DNA from: Eunapius fragilis | Taxonomy: Eukaryota; Porifera; Demospongiae; Spongillida; Spongillidae | Length of the DNA stretch: 64,000 bases | Direction: 5' to 3' | Assembly: GCA_963681505.1 (NCBI GenBank) | Contig: OY811972.1 | Location: forward strand, 13,601,933-13,665,932 | Shown here: in pieces, positions 54,213-64,000 of the stretch | Layout: every line of letters starts with the position of its first letter | Position numbering within the stretch: position 1 is the first letter of the stretch | Program-made: the position numbers and the translations under genes | The notes under the pieces: generated by a model | Seen by the model: the letters and a program-made list of their open reading frames with translations, nothing else | What the model was told of the DNA's origin: nothing | Database searches by the model: none

Positions 54213-55834
54213 TTATTCTTCAACTTCATCCACAATGATGTCGTCAACTACTGGATCAAGAAAATGCTTAAGGCGAGCAGAGTGGATGGTTTGCTTTAAT
54301 GGTTTTCCCTCCATTGTTTTCAGACAATATCTAACCTTGCCCAGGTCATTTTGAATGATGTAAATGCCAAGCCATGGTTTCTCTAGTTTGCCTCCCATTC
54401 TGTGCCTATTCCTTGGATTGGAATTCAACACCTTGTCCCCCACCTTAAATATACAATTTGGTTGTGTTTTTTAAATCATAGTGTAGCTTCTGTCTGGCTT
54501 GTGCACAGAGAATATTCTGTGTAGCTTTGGCATGATATTGTTCCTGAAGATTGATAAGAGCATCAATATGTTTCAGATGCTCAGGTTCTGTGGCAATGAG
54601 CTACCACCCACAACACTTTCCACCTGCACATGAACTGGGAGCTTAGCCTCCCAAAAATGCATTAGAAAAAAAGGGGTATAGGCAGTAGAAGCATGAATGG
54701 ATGTCCTGTCATATTTAATATTATTATGCAAATACAGAATGCTTCATACTTAGCCTGTAGCTAAACATGATTTTCTCAATTATGATCATCCCAGTCGTTT
54801 TGTTTTTCATTTCCAACTTGAATCAGGCAACCTTTTAGTGTTTGGTTAAACCTCTCTGTCAATCCATTTGTCAGTGGATGATATGCACTAACAACTCTGT
54901 GCTCAGTGCCTGTTAACTTCAGAAGATGATTAACAACCTTACAATTGAAATAAATACAGCATAAAGCCTACAAATACATAATAATGAATGTATAACTTGA
55001 CAAGCCCAACAACCCCTGATGGAGTGGATAACCCTCCTCCTCTCATGTAATCCCTTTGACCCATGCAACCAGACAACCCTCCCCCTCCCACCCCCTCAAG
55101 ACCCCTCATCTCATGTAATCCCTCTGACCCATGCAACCAGACAACCCTCCCCCTCCCACCCCCTCAAGACCCCTCATCTCATGTAATCCCTCTTACCCAT
55201 GCGACCAGACAACCCCCCCCCCCCCTCCCACCATGTAAGGATGATGACAACGCGTTACATTTGTTTGAAGTGTTACATCTGTTTGATAAGACATACCTGA
55301 TTACAAAACTCAGTCCCTTGATCAGATATTGCTACATCAGGGCACCCATGACGATAATTGAGGTCATTAAGAAACTCAGCAACATTAATGGCTTCTTTTG
55401 TTGGAGATGCACGTGCTTCTGGCCACTTTGAAAAATAATGTCGCAGCTATCACATGCTTGTTACCATTTTTGTTTGTTGGCAGAGATCTATTTCTATCTG
55501 CTTCCAGCTACTGTTGGGAACTGGTACAGGGTGCAGCTCTTCAGCTGGATGACCAAACTTTCTTTTCTTGATCACAATGCTGCACCTGGCATACGCAAAA
55601 ATAATTTTTAAACAGAAAAAACACGAGATGCTGACAGTAGTAGAAATGACAAGATAAATAACTTATCCAAATTCTCACATCCTTTGATAATCCTGGCCAG
55701 AAATACTTTTGCGCAATCTTTTCAAGCGTTCTGTCGCGACCTTCATGGTTTCCCGCTAGTCCGATATGGCAACCATTAATTATCTGCTTACTTGTCTTTG
55801 CGTCTTTTATAAATATATGTGCTTGGCGGGACAA
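54213..55834 (-). pseudogene. Integrase-like transposase remains
   Basis: Fragments in several frames: finger (55834-55541), core with second Asp (SDQGTEF, about 55310) and catalytic Glu (LTERFNQ, about 54860), and C-terminal GDKV..RMGGKLEKPW (54443-54213). A G/C-rich tandem repeat (55050-55230) is inserted in the middle of the core. The right end is cut by the LTR of the neighbouring gypsy element. Confidence 0.7.
55050..55232. repeat. ~62-bp tandem repeat, about 3 copies, inside the transposase relic
   Basis: Unit contains CATGTAATCCCTCTGACCCA, TGCAACCAGACAACCCTCCC and CTCCCACCCCCTCAAGACCC. Copies are near-identical; the last one ends in a C13 run. Confidence 0.9.
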
Positions 55835-56049
55835 CTACTGCTGCACAGCCTGTTTGAAAGACTGATCCGTGTTCCGGATCCCTTCGTAATAAAAGCAAAA
55901 CAATACTATTGGGCGGATCCATACAGAACACAACTTCTAAGACTATTTAAACAGTGATTGTGTTTATCGATGCATGTACTGTGTGGGTATATTCTTGACT
56001 GAGTTAAGCCATCAAGTTCGGGTTGAACTAGAGAAACAAGGGTATTACA
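55825..56049 (+). repeat. Truncated 5' LTR
   Basis: Aligns base for base in length with 60066-60290 (225 bases), with about a dozen differences, so this element is older than the one at 47743. Confidence 0.9.
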
Positions 56050-56062
56050 CTGGTAGCAGAGA

Positions 56063-56852
56063 ATGGAGCCTCAGCGACATATTAGCCTACCGAGTTGTTT
56101 TTCGCACGGGAACTTCGCCGACTGGTTGGAGCGCTTTGAGATTTGTGCGGCCGCGAACGCATGGCAGGAGGATACGATGGCCTTGAAACTTCCCACGCTG
56201 CCGGAAGGGGAAGCTCTCGTCGCGTGGTTGGGGATTTCTGCGGATACAAGAACAAAATACGCTGCTACTGACGAAGCAAGCCCTCACGAACGCGTTAAAG
56301 CCTACGTTGTTCTCAGCTTTCGCTGAATTTCAATCGCGCAAACGACGCCCTGGCGAGACGGTTCACATGTATCTACATCATCTCATGCGACTCCTAGATG
56401 CAGCTACGCCGGAACTGGAAGAAGATAGCAAGAACAAAACACTGTTCCAGCAATTCTTAGCGGGTGTTCTTGAAGAATGCAGTCGCGTTTTGCGAACAAA
56501 TCCTGATATCACGACCATCGATGCCGCAGTTACGAGAGCCAAGCTCCTATTAACCGTATCAGTGGAGAAGTCCGCGTTGTCGGTTGCCGCAGTCACAGAC
56601 ACAGATACGTGTCCTGAAGTAAGAGCCTTGCAAGACAGCGTCCAGTATCTCAGAGAACAAATGTCAACCTTGATGGAGAAACTTCAAGAACACACATTTA
56701 CTGCTGCCGTTCAGCCCCCGACTTCAGTTTCTGTCAGATGCTATAATTGTAACCGCCCTGGACACCTATCGCGGAACTGCAGACAGCCAAGGTGTCAGCC
56801 AGTGTGCTACAGCTGCAATCAGCCTGGACATGTTGCAATTAAGAGATTGTAA
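56063..56852 (+). pseudogene. Gag of the second gypsy element
   Basis: Starts MEPQRHISLPSCFSHGNFAD. A frame change occurs near 56310, where ERVKAYVVLSFR passes into AFAEFQSRKRRPGE. It ends with two CCHC knuckles (CYNCNRPGHLSRNC and CYSCNQPGHVAIK); the last one is cut before its final Cys by a stop. Confidence 0.8.
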
Positions 56853-56939
56853 GCACCAGGGAAATGGACTGGGAATGACCACTTCAAGGGCCATAGGTCA
56901 TTCCGCTCGTGTCTAGGGGACCAAGAATTTATCACTGCC

Positions 56940-57197
56940 ATTTCGAGTGAAAATGTACCCATCATTGAAGGAAAGCTGGATGCTAGCAATGTAAAAATTA
57001 TGGTAGATTCAGGTTCATCCGTTTCAGTAGTAGACAAGGCGTACCTTCCTTCGGCGTGTTTAGTCAGAAGAAGACAACAGTCGCTTCGTACAGCAGATGG
57101 ACACGGGATGAGTATAGTTGGAATGGTCAGGCTTATGGTGCAATTGGGGTCTTATTCAACTGAACACGAACTCTTGGTAGCTGAACACACTTATTAA
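56940..57197 (+). pseudogene. Protease of the second gypsy element
   Basis: Contains KIMVDSGSSVSVVDKAYL (DSG active-site triad) and LRTADGHGMSIVG. The frame stops at TAA 57195-57197 and continues in another frame. Confidence 0.75.
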
Positions 57198-57327
57198 TGC
57201 CTGTTATTCTGGGAGTGGACTTCCTTTCTAAGCACGCTGTCACAGTGGTTTTTGATCAGAGCCTAGTATACATTCGAATTGGAAAGGAAGTCATCCATAC
57301 AGTTGGCAGGCAGGACAAGGCCAATGT

Positions 57328-58944
57328 GTGCTATGCCATTTCTACCAGCAGAGGAAAATGATGGGGTGGATGAATGTGCTGTACCCAAGATTTGGTGAAA
57401 CGCCATCATATGACATACCATCATGCCCAGCAGAACTGCAGGTGGTGGTTGAAGAGTACAGGCAGCTTTTTTCAACAGTTCCTGATATCACAGATCTTGC
57501 TCACCATACCATTCCTACCGCTAACAACCCTCCAGTCTGTGTTCCTCTGCGTCGCATACCAGCCCAGTACAGAGAGAAAATAAACGTCAATTGCAGGAGA
57601 TGCTAGATCGCAACATCATCAGAGTGAGCAGCAGTCCATGGCTAGCACCTGCAGTGTACGTGCCCAAGAAAAGTAGTGAACTTAGAATTTGCATCTACTA
57701 CAGGGAGCTGAACAAGAGGACAATGAAAGATGCATATCCACCTCCACTACCTGATGAAGTACAAGACAGGCTTGCGGGGGCCTCCATATTCTCAAAACTG
57801 GATCTGCAATCAGGTTACTGGCAGCGTCCAGTGGAATAAGAAGATTGTTTGAAGACAGCATTTTGTCCAGGCCCAGGCATGGGACTGTATGAGTTTTGTA
57901 GGATGCCCTTTGGTGTTACCGGTGGACCGAGTTCTTTTCAGCGGCTAATGGATAAAGTGCTTCATGGCCTTTCCTTTGTCACCAGCTACATAGACGATGT
58001 TCTAATTCACACCAGTTCTATGGAACTTCACCAATCCCACCTGCATCTTGTGTTCAATCGCTTAGCGGAGGCAGGCCTGACATTGAGGGGTTCAAAGTGT
58101 AAAATTGGCCTTGACAAGGTGCAATACTTGGGTCATATCTTCTCCAAAAATGGTATGGCTCCAGATGCAGACAAGATCGCTGTGGTGCAGAACTGGCCAA
58201 CACCAACAGACGTCACAGAGGTTCGGCAGTTCCTGGAGTTGGCATCATACTATCGACGATATGTGAAAAACTTTGAAGATATTGCAGCTCCTCTTCTTCA
58301 TCTCACACAAAAAGCAGTGGAGTTCAATTGGGAGGAGAACTGTCAGCAATCATTTCAGGTGCTGAAAGATGCATTGACTCAAGCGCCTGTCTTATGGCAT
58401 CCCTGCTTCAAGAAGGGATTCACCCTACAGACAGATGCCAGTGCGGTGGGGATAGGAGCAGTGCTGGAGCAGGATGGCCAGTGATTGCTTATGCCAGCGC
58501 AGTCTAACCCCACCTGAAAGACAGTACAGTTTCATCGAAAGGGAATGCCTGGCTGTTGTCTTTGCAGTTAAACACTTCAGGCACTACTTACTGGGACGAC
58601 CATTCAGCCTACACACTGATCATCAGCCACTACAGTGGCTTTCTGCTCAGAAGATGGAGGGCAGGTTGTGCAGATGGGCTCTTGCTCTTCAAGAGTTTGA
58701 TTTCAAGATCACATACAGGCGAGGGTCATCAAATGCCAATGCAGACGCTCTCTCCCGTGTACCTGCAATACAAGTAGAAACAAGTGAATTATGCTCCACT
58801 ACACTGATAACCCCAGAACTAACCACGCGCAGGATCCAAGAAGAACAACAGAGGGACGCTGTACTGCAGCAAGTAATCCAACACCTTACATCATGGAACA
58901 GTACATCCAAGCCAAACTGGAAGCAGTTTCCTACATCTGGTTGA
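57328..58944 (+). pseudogene. Reverse transcriptase/RNase H of the second gypsy element
   Basis: RT motifs: YYRELNKRTMKDAYP, SKLDLQSGYWQ, MPFGVTGGPSSFQRLM, YIDDVLIHTS, then YLGHIFSKNG and RQFLELASYYRRYVKNFE. RNase H: TLQTDASAVGIGAVLEQ, ERECLAVVFAVKHF, HTDHQPLQWL, NADALSRV. Stops at about 57837 and 58482 and frame changes at about 57600 and 58480 break it. Confidence 0.85.
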
Positions 58945-59002
58945 TGGTGTCCTGTGTCGCAGATTTGTTCCAGGTCCATTAGAAGAAACTATCACTGTTC
59001 CG

Positions 59003-59931
59003 GTGATGCCCACTTCACTTCAGGAAGTGGCCATCCACAGCTGCCATGACATCATAAGTGCAGGTCATCAAGGCATTGAAAAGACCCTAGACAGATTGAA
59101 GCAGATGGCCTACTGGGTTGGAATGGCAAAGGCAACAGAGCTGTACTGTCAGAGTTGTAATGTGTGTCAGCAATCGAAACTTCCAATGCTACTAGCAGTA
59201 CCTATGACTAATGTTCCAATAGGTCGACCTTGGCAAATGTTAGCTGTTGATGTTTTGAAAGTTCCAATGTCTGCATGGTCATGGAAATCGATATCTGCTG
59301 GTACTTCAAGATTATTTCACCAAGTGGGCTGAAGCAGTACCTATGCCTGACCAAACAGCGGAAAGGATAGTTCGAGCACTGATTGATATCTTCTCTCGCT
59401 TTGGCATCCCTGAGATCCTTCACTCTGATCAAGGAAGGAATTTTGAGAGCACAATCTTGTAGATAACCTGTGCAGCATTTGGCATTGTCAAGTCACGAAC
59501 TACTTCATACCATCCACAAGGAGATGGTATGGTGGAACGTCTTAACAGACCTCTGTTGCAGCTGCACAACGGCAGAAAGCGTTTTATGACAGCACAACAA
59601 AAAGCAGAATCTTCAATGTTGGAGATGCTGTCTGGCTACATGTGCCAACAGCTGGCAAGCTGGATGCGAGGTGGGAAGGAGAATGGACTGTGAAGGAGGT
59701 GCTGTCTCCAGTAAACGTGCAGTTGAACACACCACAACAGCAAGGGCTCGAGTGGTGCATGTTAACAGACTCCAGCAACGTATTGTAAGAGGAGAGGTTG
59801 AGGCACATGGTGAAGATCATGATCAACATGGTGTACCGGTAGCTGACTGGGAAGCACCTCGCATCGAACACTTCATCCTTCCACCTCAACAAGAGCAGCA
59901 AGCTGATGTAGGAAGGCGCTACCCTCATTGA
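59003..59931 (+). pseudogene. Integrase of the second gypsy element
   Basis: HHCC finger (SCHDIISAGHQGIEKTLDRL...CQSCNVCQQSK), then LAVDVLKVP (first Asp), HSDQGRNFES (second Asp, other frame) and GDGMVERLNRP (Glu). About 100 bases of the core appear to be missing after 59550. The C-terminal part runs to about 59931. Inactive. Confidence 0.8.
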
Positions 59932-59999
59932 CAACGTGTTCGGCACCAAGTGTTGATATACTAAGCTTGGGGTCAAGCTTAAAAGAATGGTTGCACGAA

Positions 60000-60290
60000 T
60001 GTAATGTCACGTAAATCTAGTCTGGGGACTTGTAGCTGACGTCAATAATTATGTTCTAAATATATGGGCGGGACAATAACTGCTGCACGGCCTGTTTGAA
60101 AGACTGATCCGTGTTCCGGACCCCTTCGTAATAAAAGCAAATCAATACTATAGGACGGATCCATCCAGAACACAACTTCTAAGACTATTTAAACAGTGAT
60201 TGTGTGTATCGATGCATGTACTGTGTGGGTATATTATTGACTGAGTTAAGCCATCAAGTTCGAGTTGAACTAGAGAGACAAGGTCTTACA
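60000..60290 (+). repeat. 3' LTR of the second gypsy element
   Basis: 291 bases, TGTAATG...CTTACA, with the terminal inverted word TGTAA/TTACA. Confidence 0.85.
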
Positions 60291-61072
60291 TTACACATGG
60301 TCTTGAGGGGTTTTTGAATTGTAAAAACTTAATTAACAAACGTCCATAGACAAATCAGTAAATGTGTATTGTGTTTAACTGTTGCATTGCCCGACCTTAA
60401 TGTGCAATAGTAGTCCGAATGTATTTCTTGCAAGTTTCTAAACGGCTTTCAATCACACCCGCCTTTACAATTTCTACAAGTAAATTAAAACATTCTCTAT
60501 GAGAAAGTTGGTGGCATATAGGATTTGAAGGCAATGGTGGTGTAAAAAGGAAGGAAACAAGGGTCTAATAATAAGGGAAAATGGAATAGTCCTATATATT
60601 TAGCACACGGACAACATACTATATCCTATACATATAGAAATGTGCTAAATGTAGAATCCGCTAGCTAGCGGTTTTTTTAATAAAACACCAATCGATTCTG
60701 TCCCCCTTCCGCAGAATTAGTTCCTTACTAAATTTAGCGCGCTTATAGGCAGCTTCGTTTGGTCTGACAGACTACATATATCACTCCTAGACATGTACGC
60801 TCTCATGAGGGTTGATTTGTCCTATACATCCTAAAATGGTCTATAAGACAGCATCATGTAGGGTCGGGACAGTCTTCATAGGAAGTATATTATTACATAG
60901 TATGTAAACAAAACCAATTAAGTTTCACAATCCATTGTTGTCTTTGTGTGGCTGGAGATAATGCATTCGGAATACGACACACCATGCAAAATCAAATGCA
61001 TTTATTGTATTAGGCAAAATCCGGTATGCATGTATTGTTAAGGTAACGTTTTGCCGTCATTACTGTTTCACT
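60291..61072. other. Spacer 5' of the GPCR with a repeat relic
   Basis: About 60490-60655 is an inverted relative of 22403-22590: CATTCTCTATGAGAAAGTTG, GGTGGCATATAGGATTTGAA and GTCTAATAATAAGGG. The remainder is unique and presumably includes the GPCR promoter; no clear TATA box. Confidence 0.55.
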
Positions 61073-62110
61073 ATGGCAGTAGTTTTCACGTACAATGCCA
61101 CCACCGAATACAATGTCAGCGAGATCGACGCCTGCACCTTTACGACTGGATCTCCGCTGCCAATTTCGCTGTCAGTATTCGAAGGTTCATTTCTAGTACT
61201 GACGTTTATCGCCAGCTTGGCGATTAATGTTCTCTTTTCTGTTCTCGTGGTGACGCAGAGATCACTTCACCAGAGAGATTTGATACTAAACACGTTACTG
61301 GCTGTTCTACACGTCGCCTACGGCTTTGTCGCAAACATGACGCACTTGGCGGCTTTGATAACTGGAAGTTGGGTGTTCGGTAAGTCGGCCTGCTACGTAG
61401 AAGGCAGCGCTTTATTCTTCATTGCTCTGCTGCGTTACGTTCTCCTCCTTGCTATCACCGTCGACCGATTTGGCATCGTTATGTATCCGTTTAAATACCC
61501 GCGCCACAGTACAAAGGTCATCGCAACAGTCATCATGATTGGGTCTCTCTATTCTCTATTGCTACCGATCTGTGTTTACATGGATGGCACCAACCTCTGC
61601 TACAATTTTGATCCCAGTTTCCACGACTGCTTTGTGCAAATCAACTGCAAGACTGTTTGGTGCTACGTGTACATCACGGCATCCATCTCCGTTCTCATCT
61701 TGTTTGGTGTCATAATACCCTTCGTCCTGTACGTCATTATGTTCCATCAAGCCAAGAAGATCCGCCGATCACAGCAGGTCACGTGTGGATCGCTAGAGCA
61801 GGCCCCCGCCGGCTCCGGCGCCGTCAAAAACCCGTCGTCGACCTCGCTGCAGCCGGCAGTGACCGGAGTGCTGCTCCTTGTCTCCGTCGTCATCCTCGCC
61901 ACACCGCTACAACTCTACTTCATGGCGAGGACCATCCTTCACATAGATGGCTCTCTCGATGAAGTCTCCATCATTGCTGTGTTGATCGGCAACTTGTATT
62001 ACCTCATTCCCATCGCAGATGGCCTCGTCATAATGAGACACAGAGACGTAAAGATGAGCTTGGCCGCGGTCTGCAGGAAAATGTGTAGCCGCGCATCATG
62101 TAAAAACTGA
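61073..62110 (+). CDS. Rhodopsin-like G protein-coupled receptor, intronless
   Basis: 345 codons with seven hydrophobic helices at about 38-61, 70-93, 107-130, 148-169, 197-223, 262-285 and 297-321. The N-terminus has glycosylation sites (NAT at 8, NVS at 14) and no signal peptide. TM3 ends in VDRF (130-133) in place of DRY. Cys107 and one of the EL2 cysteines (Cys186 or Cys192) could form the conserved disulfide. TM2 lacks the usual LAxxD Asp and TM7 has IPIADGL in place of NPxxY. ICL3 is short and basic at its start (KKIRRSQQ) with a Ser/Pro/Gly-rich stretch. The C-tail is short and Cys-rich (CRKMCSRASC), offering palmitoylation sites. Ligand and subfamily cannot be stated; it is a divergent family A-like receptor. 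Start chosen at the first ATG before helix 1. Confidence 0.88.
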   Translation: MAVVFTYNATTEYNVSEIDACTFTTGSPLPISLSVFEGSFLVLTFIASLAINVLFSVLVVTQRSLHQRDLILNTLLAVLHVAYGFVANMTHLAALITGSWVFGKSACYVEGSALFFIALLRYVLLLAITVDRFGIVMYPFKYPRHSTKVIATVIMIGSLYSLLLPICVYMDGTNLCYNFDPSFHDCFVQINCKTVWCYVYITASISVLILFGVIIPFVLYVIMFHQAKKIRRSQQVTCGSLEQAPAGSGAVKNPSSTSLQPAVTGVLLLVSVVILATPLQLYFMARTILHIDGSLDEVSIIAVLIGNLYYLIPIADGLVIMRHRDVKMSLAAVCRKMCSRASCKN

Positions 62111-62974
62111 GCACAATATGGTGTACTAGTTAGGGTGCATGTAACACATTACAGGGCCAATATTCAGTTTCAAAGTGGTCGTGGCTGTCCCCTCCCCTCG
62201 GTAAGCGTGGGGGAGGCCTATGAAAACAGTACAAAAGGCGGAGACCTTCCCGTGAGCATTTGTGCCGTTAAACGACACTAGTGAGTAGAGTTCAGTGGTA
62301 TAAGTACCTGCATGGGTGCATGCATGGGTCTGCTTGTGTTCGACTAATATCGTTAAGTGAACAACTAGCAGAATGTGACACGAGTGGGTGGCTATGCATA
62401 ACATAATAACGCCTGTTAGGGTTAAGGCATCGTTTAAGGCACGGCCGTACGACCGCCATCAATGAATAATTAATTAACCACAATTAGCGCATTCATTTAA
62501 CTGTAATATTAACACCGCTTCCGTGAAATTAGACGACTTTTAAAGCACATTTTGTCGAACACCTAAAAATAAAAATTAGTCTCATATGGTCTGTTTGCGA
62601 AATAACCTGCTGAGTCTTGTACAGCAACTCTTTCACATGACTTTTTGCTAAATACCTGGGCCGTACTGATAACCGACCTTTACCTTCACGGGTTTAAAGT
62701 TGCGGGGTTTAGCCCGTAACTGAAATCGGTACACTTTTTTCCTACGCCTTTTGCACACTCGATAATAAACGCATTTTTTTGGATTCATATGGAAATAACC
62801 GAATTCGTACTAAATGTGTCGTGTAAGATATACGCGTGCTTGCGTTACACAAGTGTCTTGCCTGTCGAGAGATTCAATGGGGGAGTCGCGGCTCTTCGCT
62901 CGTACCCAGACTTACTTACGTTAGCGATTATTACATCACAATGGCCCAAATAAGTATGCATAATAAAATCAGTA
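62111..62974. other. Intergenic, fragment of the GTACCCAGAC hairpin family
   Basis: Mostly unique AT-rich DNA. At about 62899-62946 a fragment resembles the hairpin family seen at 24319 (CTCGTACCCAGACTT, ATTACATCAC). Confidence 0.45.
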
Positions 62975-63975
62975 TCAGACTGTATCCATGTGTTGTCTTA
63001 TACGAAGTACGAGATCAGGTTTGTTCCCACTTTTCTTCAGATTGTGGTGGATTAAGTAGGCCTGTAGCTCTTGTTTATTCCACATTGATATGTCCTTCTG
63101 CATATCACAGTCACTGTAGCACACCTTACCAGCAGCCGAGATCTTTACTTTGCCAAGTTCTTTGTTTTCTCCTGCTCCCCAGCACTCATGGACTACACTT
63201 TTTACCTTTGTAGTGAGTTCTGGGTGCATGTTTTTCTTTGTATGGGCCCAACCAGCAAAAAAGTTTGGCTCAAACGTTGCATATGGTGGTGTATCACCAT
63301 CATCTAAAAACATGCTTGCAGTTTGGTCAATAGCACCAGTGATAGAGAAGTCCATCGTTAATTCTAAAAGCTAGGTGGTCAGCATGCCGCATGGCAACAC
63401 TGAGAGCATCCCAAGATTCTCTAGTCCCAGTACACATGTGCTTTTCGAGGAGCTGTGGAGACTTAAAGTGGTACAAGCACTTGGCACACTGAGGGTAAAT
63501 AGCTCGTATCATATCCAATGCTCTTTCATCCTTGCTTTGATTTTCAATAAGTTGCTTTCTACGCTTACTTACTTCTAGGCTACCCCTTTTGTACCTCTTT
63601 TTATCTTTCTTTGCTTGTTCATAATTACTGGTGTTATCACTGCTGAGGAGTACAGTGACTCCCGTGAAGTTCACACTTTTGAATCCAATCTCATGTGATG
63701 CTTCACATGATGGAATGGACACACACTTGGATGGCACCTTCTGCCCCAGAGAGTTGTAAAATCGGACAATTTTATCTTCATTTACAGTTGTCACATACTG
63801 GGCTGCATAGAAATCCGAGATGCCTGAGATATATGGGACAACAGTAGAGCGATAAGGGTCCTTGAAATCAAGATTTAACAACAGCATTGTTGTGTTCATT
63901 ATAGGATTCTCCATCAATGCCACAGCAAGTTGCTTTGGTGTAGGCACCTTTCTCCCTCCTTCTCCTTGTATCAGG
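62975..63975 (-). pseudogene. C2H2 finger / SAP-domain protein, broken, 5' end uncertain
   Basis: Minus strand in two frames. The first (63947-63327) encodes PTPKQLAVALMENP..., a basic stretch KKDKKRYKRGSLEVSKRRK, one finger CAKCLYHFKSPQLLEKHMC and AMRHADHLAFRINDG. Homology-like continuity then passes into a second frame (63355-62975) with NFFAGWAHTKKNM and a C-terminal SAP-type helix pair (MWNKQELQAYLIHHN, SGNKPDLVLRI). The two frames overlap at INDG/TMDF, indicating a one-base indel, although an undetected intron is possible. Just upstream, at about 63955, the frame shifts again. It looks like a multicopy, transposon-associated gene; I do not recognise the family. Confidence 0.5.
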
Positions 63976-64000
63976 AACTACGATAGGAATTGACCCGGGT

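Larger units (their letters stand above)
52868..55826 (-). mobile_element. Decayed integrase-type DNA transposon (Ginger-like) with OTU ORF
   Basis: In minus-strand order it reads: H2C2-type finger start (GNHEGRDRTLEKI..KYFWPGL, 55541-55834), KFGHPAEELHPVPVPNSSW, integrase core with ISDQGTEFCNQ and NGLTERFNQTLKG (55400-54780), a GPY/F-like end (MGGKLEKPWLGIYII, 54443-54213), an acidic linker, and an OTU ORF. No RT, RNase H or LTR belongs to it. Integrase-like transposases with C-terminal cysteine-protease domains are known from Ginger/GIN-type elements; the assignment is inference. Multiple stops; terminal repeats not identified. Confidence 0.6.
55825..60290 (+). mobile_element. Ty3/gypsy retrotransposon with truncated 5' LTR (normal pol order)
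   Basis: 3' LTR 60000-60290 (TGTAATGTCACG...GTCTTACA). The 5' LTR keeps only its last 225 bases (55825-56049); the missing first ~66 bases are replaced by the transposon relic, with AAATATATG shared at the junction. The primer site TGGTAGCAGAGAATGGA starts at 56051. Order gag, PR, RT, RNase H, IN. Many stops and frame changes; dead. Confidence 0.9.

Noticed and set aside
47743..60290. Endogenous retrovirus with env
   Set aside because: No third ORF with signal peptide or fusion/transmembrane features lies between pol and the 3' LTR in either element.

Overview
The window is nuclear DNA of an animal. It has spliced genes with GT-AG introns, long microsatellites, many hairpin (foldback) transposons, Ty3/gypsy and non-LTR retroelements, a 7-TM receptor and TGF-beta receptor genes. 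The compact, MITE-rich, AT-leaning intergenic DNA suggests a non-bilaterian or other invertebrate, and a sponge is my best guess. That is inference; no species can be read from the sequence.

The main content is a cluster of six TGF-beta receptor type II-like genes across 2.1-46.3 kb. I built the gene models by hand from splice signals, intron phase and homology. Gene 1 (minus strand, six exons, 2141-14776) is complete: signal peptide, three-finger ectodomain, one membrane helix, a TGFBR2-like Ser/Thr kinase and a ~220-residue tail. The other five keep the same plan (tiny signal-peptide exon or start, ectodomain exon, then a phase-1 intron into a membrane exon). They stop 9-40 residues after the membrane helix and have no kinase. 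They lie at 19896-21592, 23977-25659, 38263-40261 and 45207-46317 on the minus strand and 33377-35151 on the plus strand. The first two are a recent tandem duplication, truncated exactly in the Ser/Thr linker that precedes the kinase in gene 1. The array looks like one signalling receptor surrounded by membrane decoy or co-receptors, comparable in layout to vertebrate BAMBI but TGFBR2-like. I consider this the window's most interesting system.

The right side is largely mobile. A gypsy-family element at 47743-52867 has near-identical LTRs, a 5-bp target duplication (GCGGA) and a tRNA-Leu primer site. Its domain order is PR-integrase-RT-RNaseH, the copia-like order known from Gmr1-type gypsy elements. 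To its right lie a decayed integrase-type transposon with an OTU protease ORF (52.9-55.8 kb, minus) and a second, conventionally ordered gypsy element (55.8-60.3 kb) with a truncated 5' LTR. A 5'-truncated LINE-like element with RT, Zn knuckle and nuclease-like domain lies at 41.55-43.37 kb. Short relics of actin, RecQ helicase, THAP and gypsy pol are scattered elsewhere. All retroelement coding regions are broken.

At 61073-62110 there is an intact, intronless rhodopsin-like GPCR. A broken or partial C2H2/SAP-domain gene runs to the right edge. At least eight hairpin/MITE families are visible; one has a clear 3-bp target duplication and a paralogous empty site. A 200-N gap at 29558-29757 is flanked by an identical 41-bp overlap and is probably an assembly artefact.
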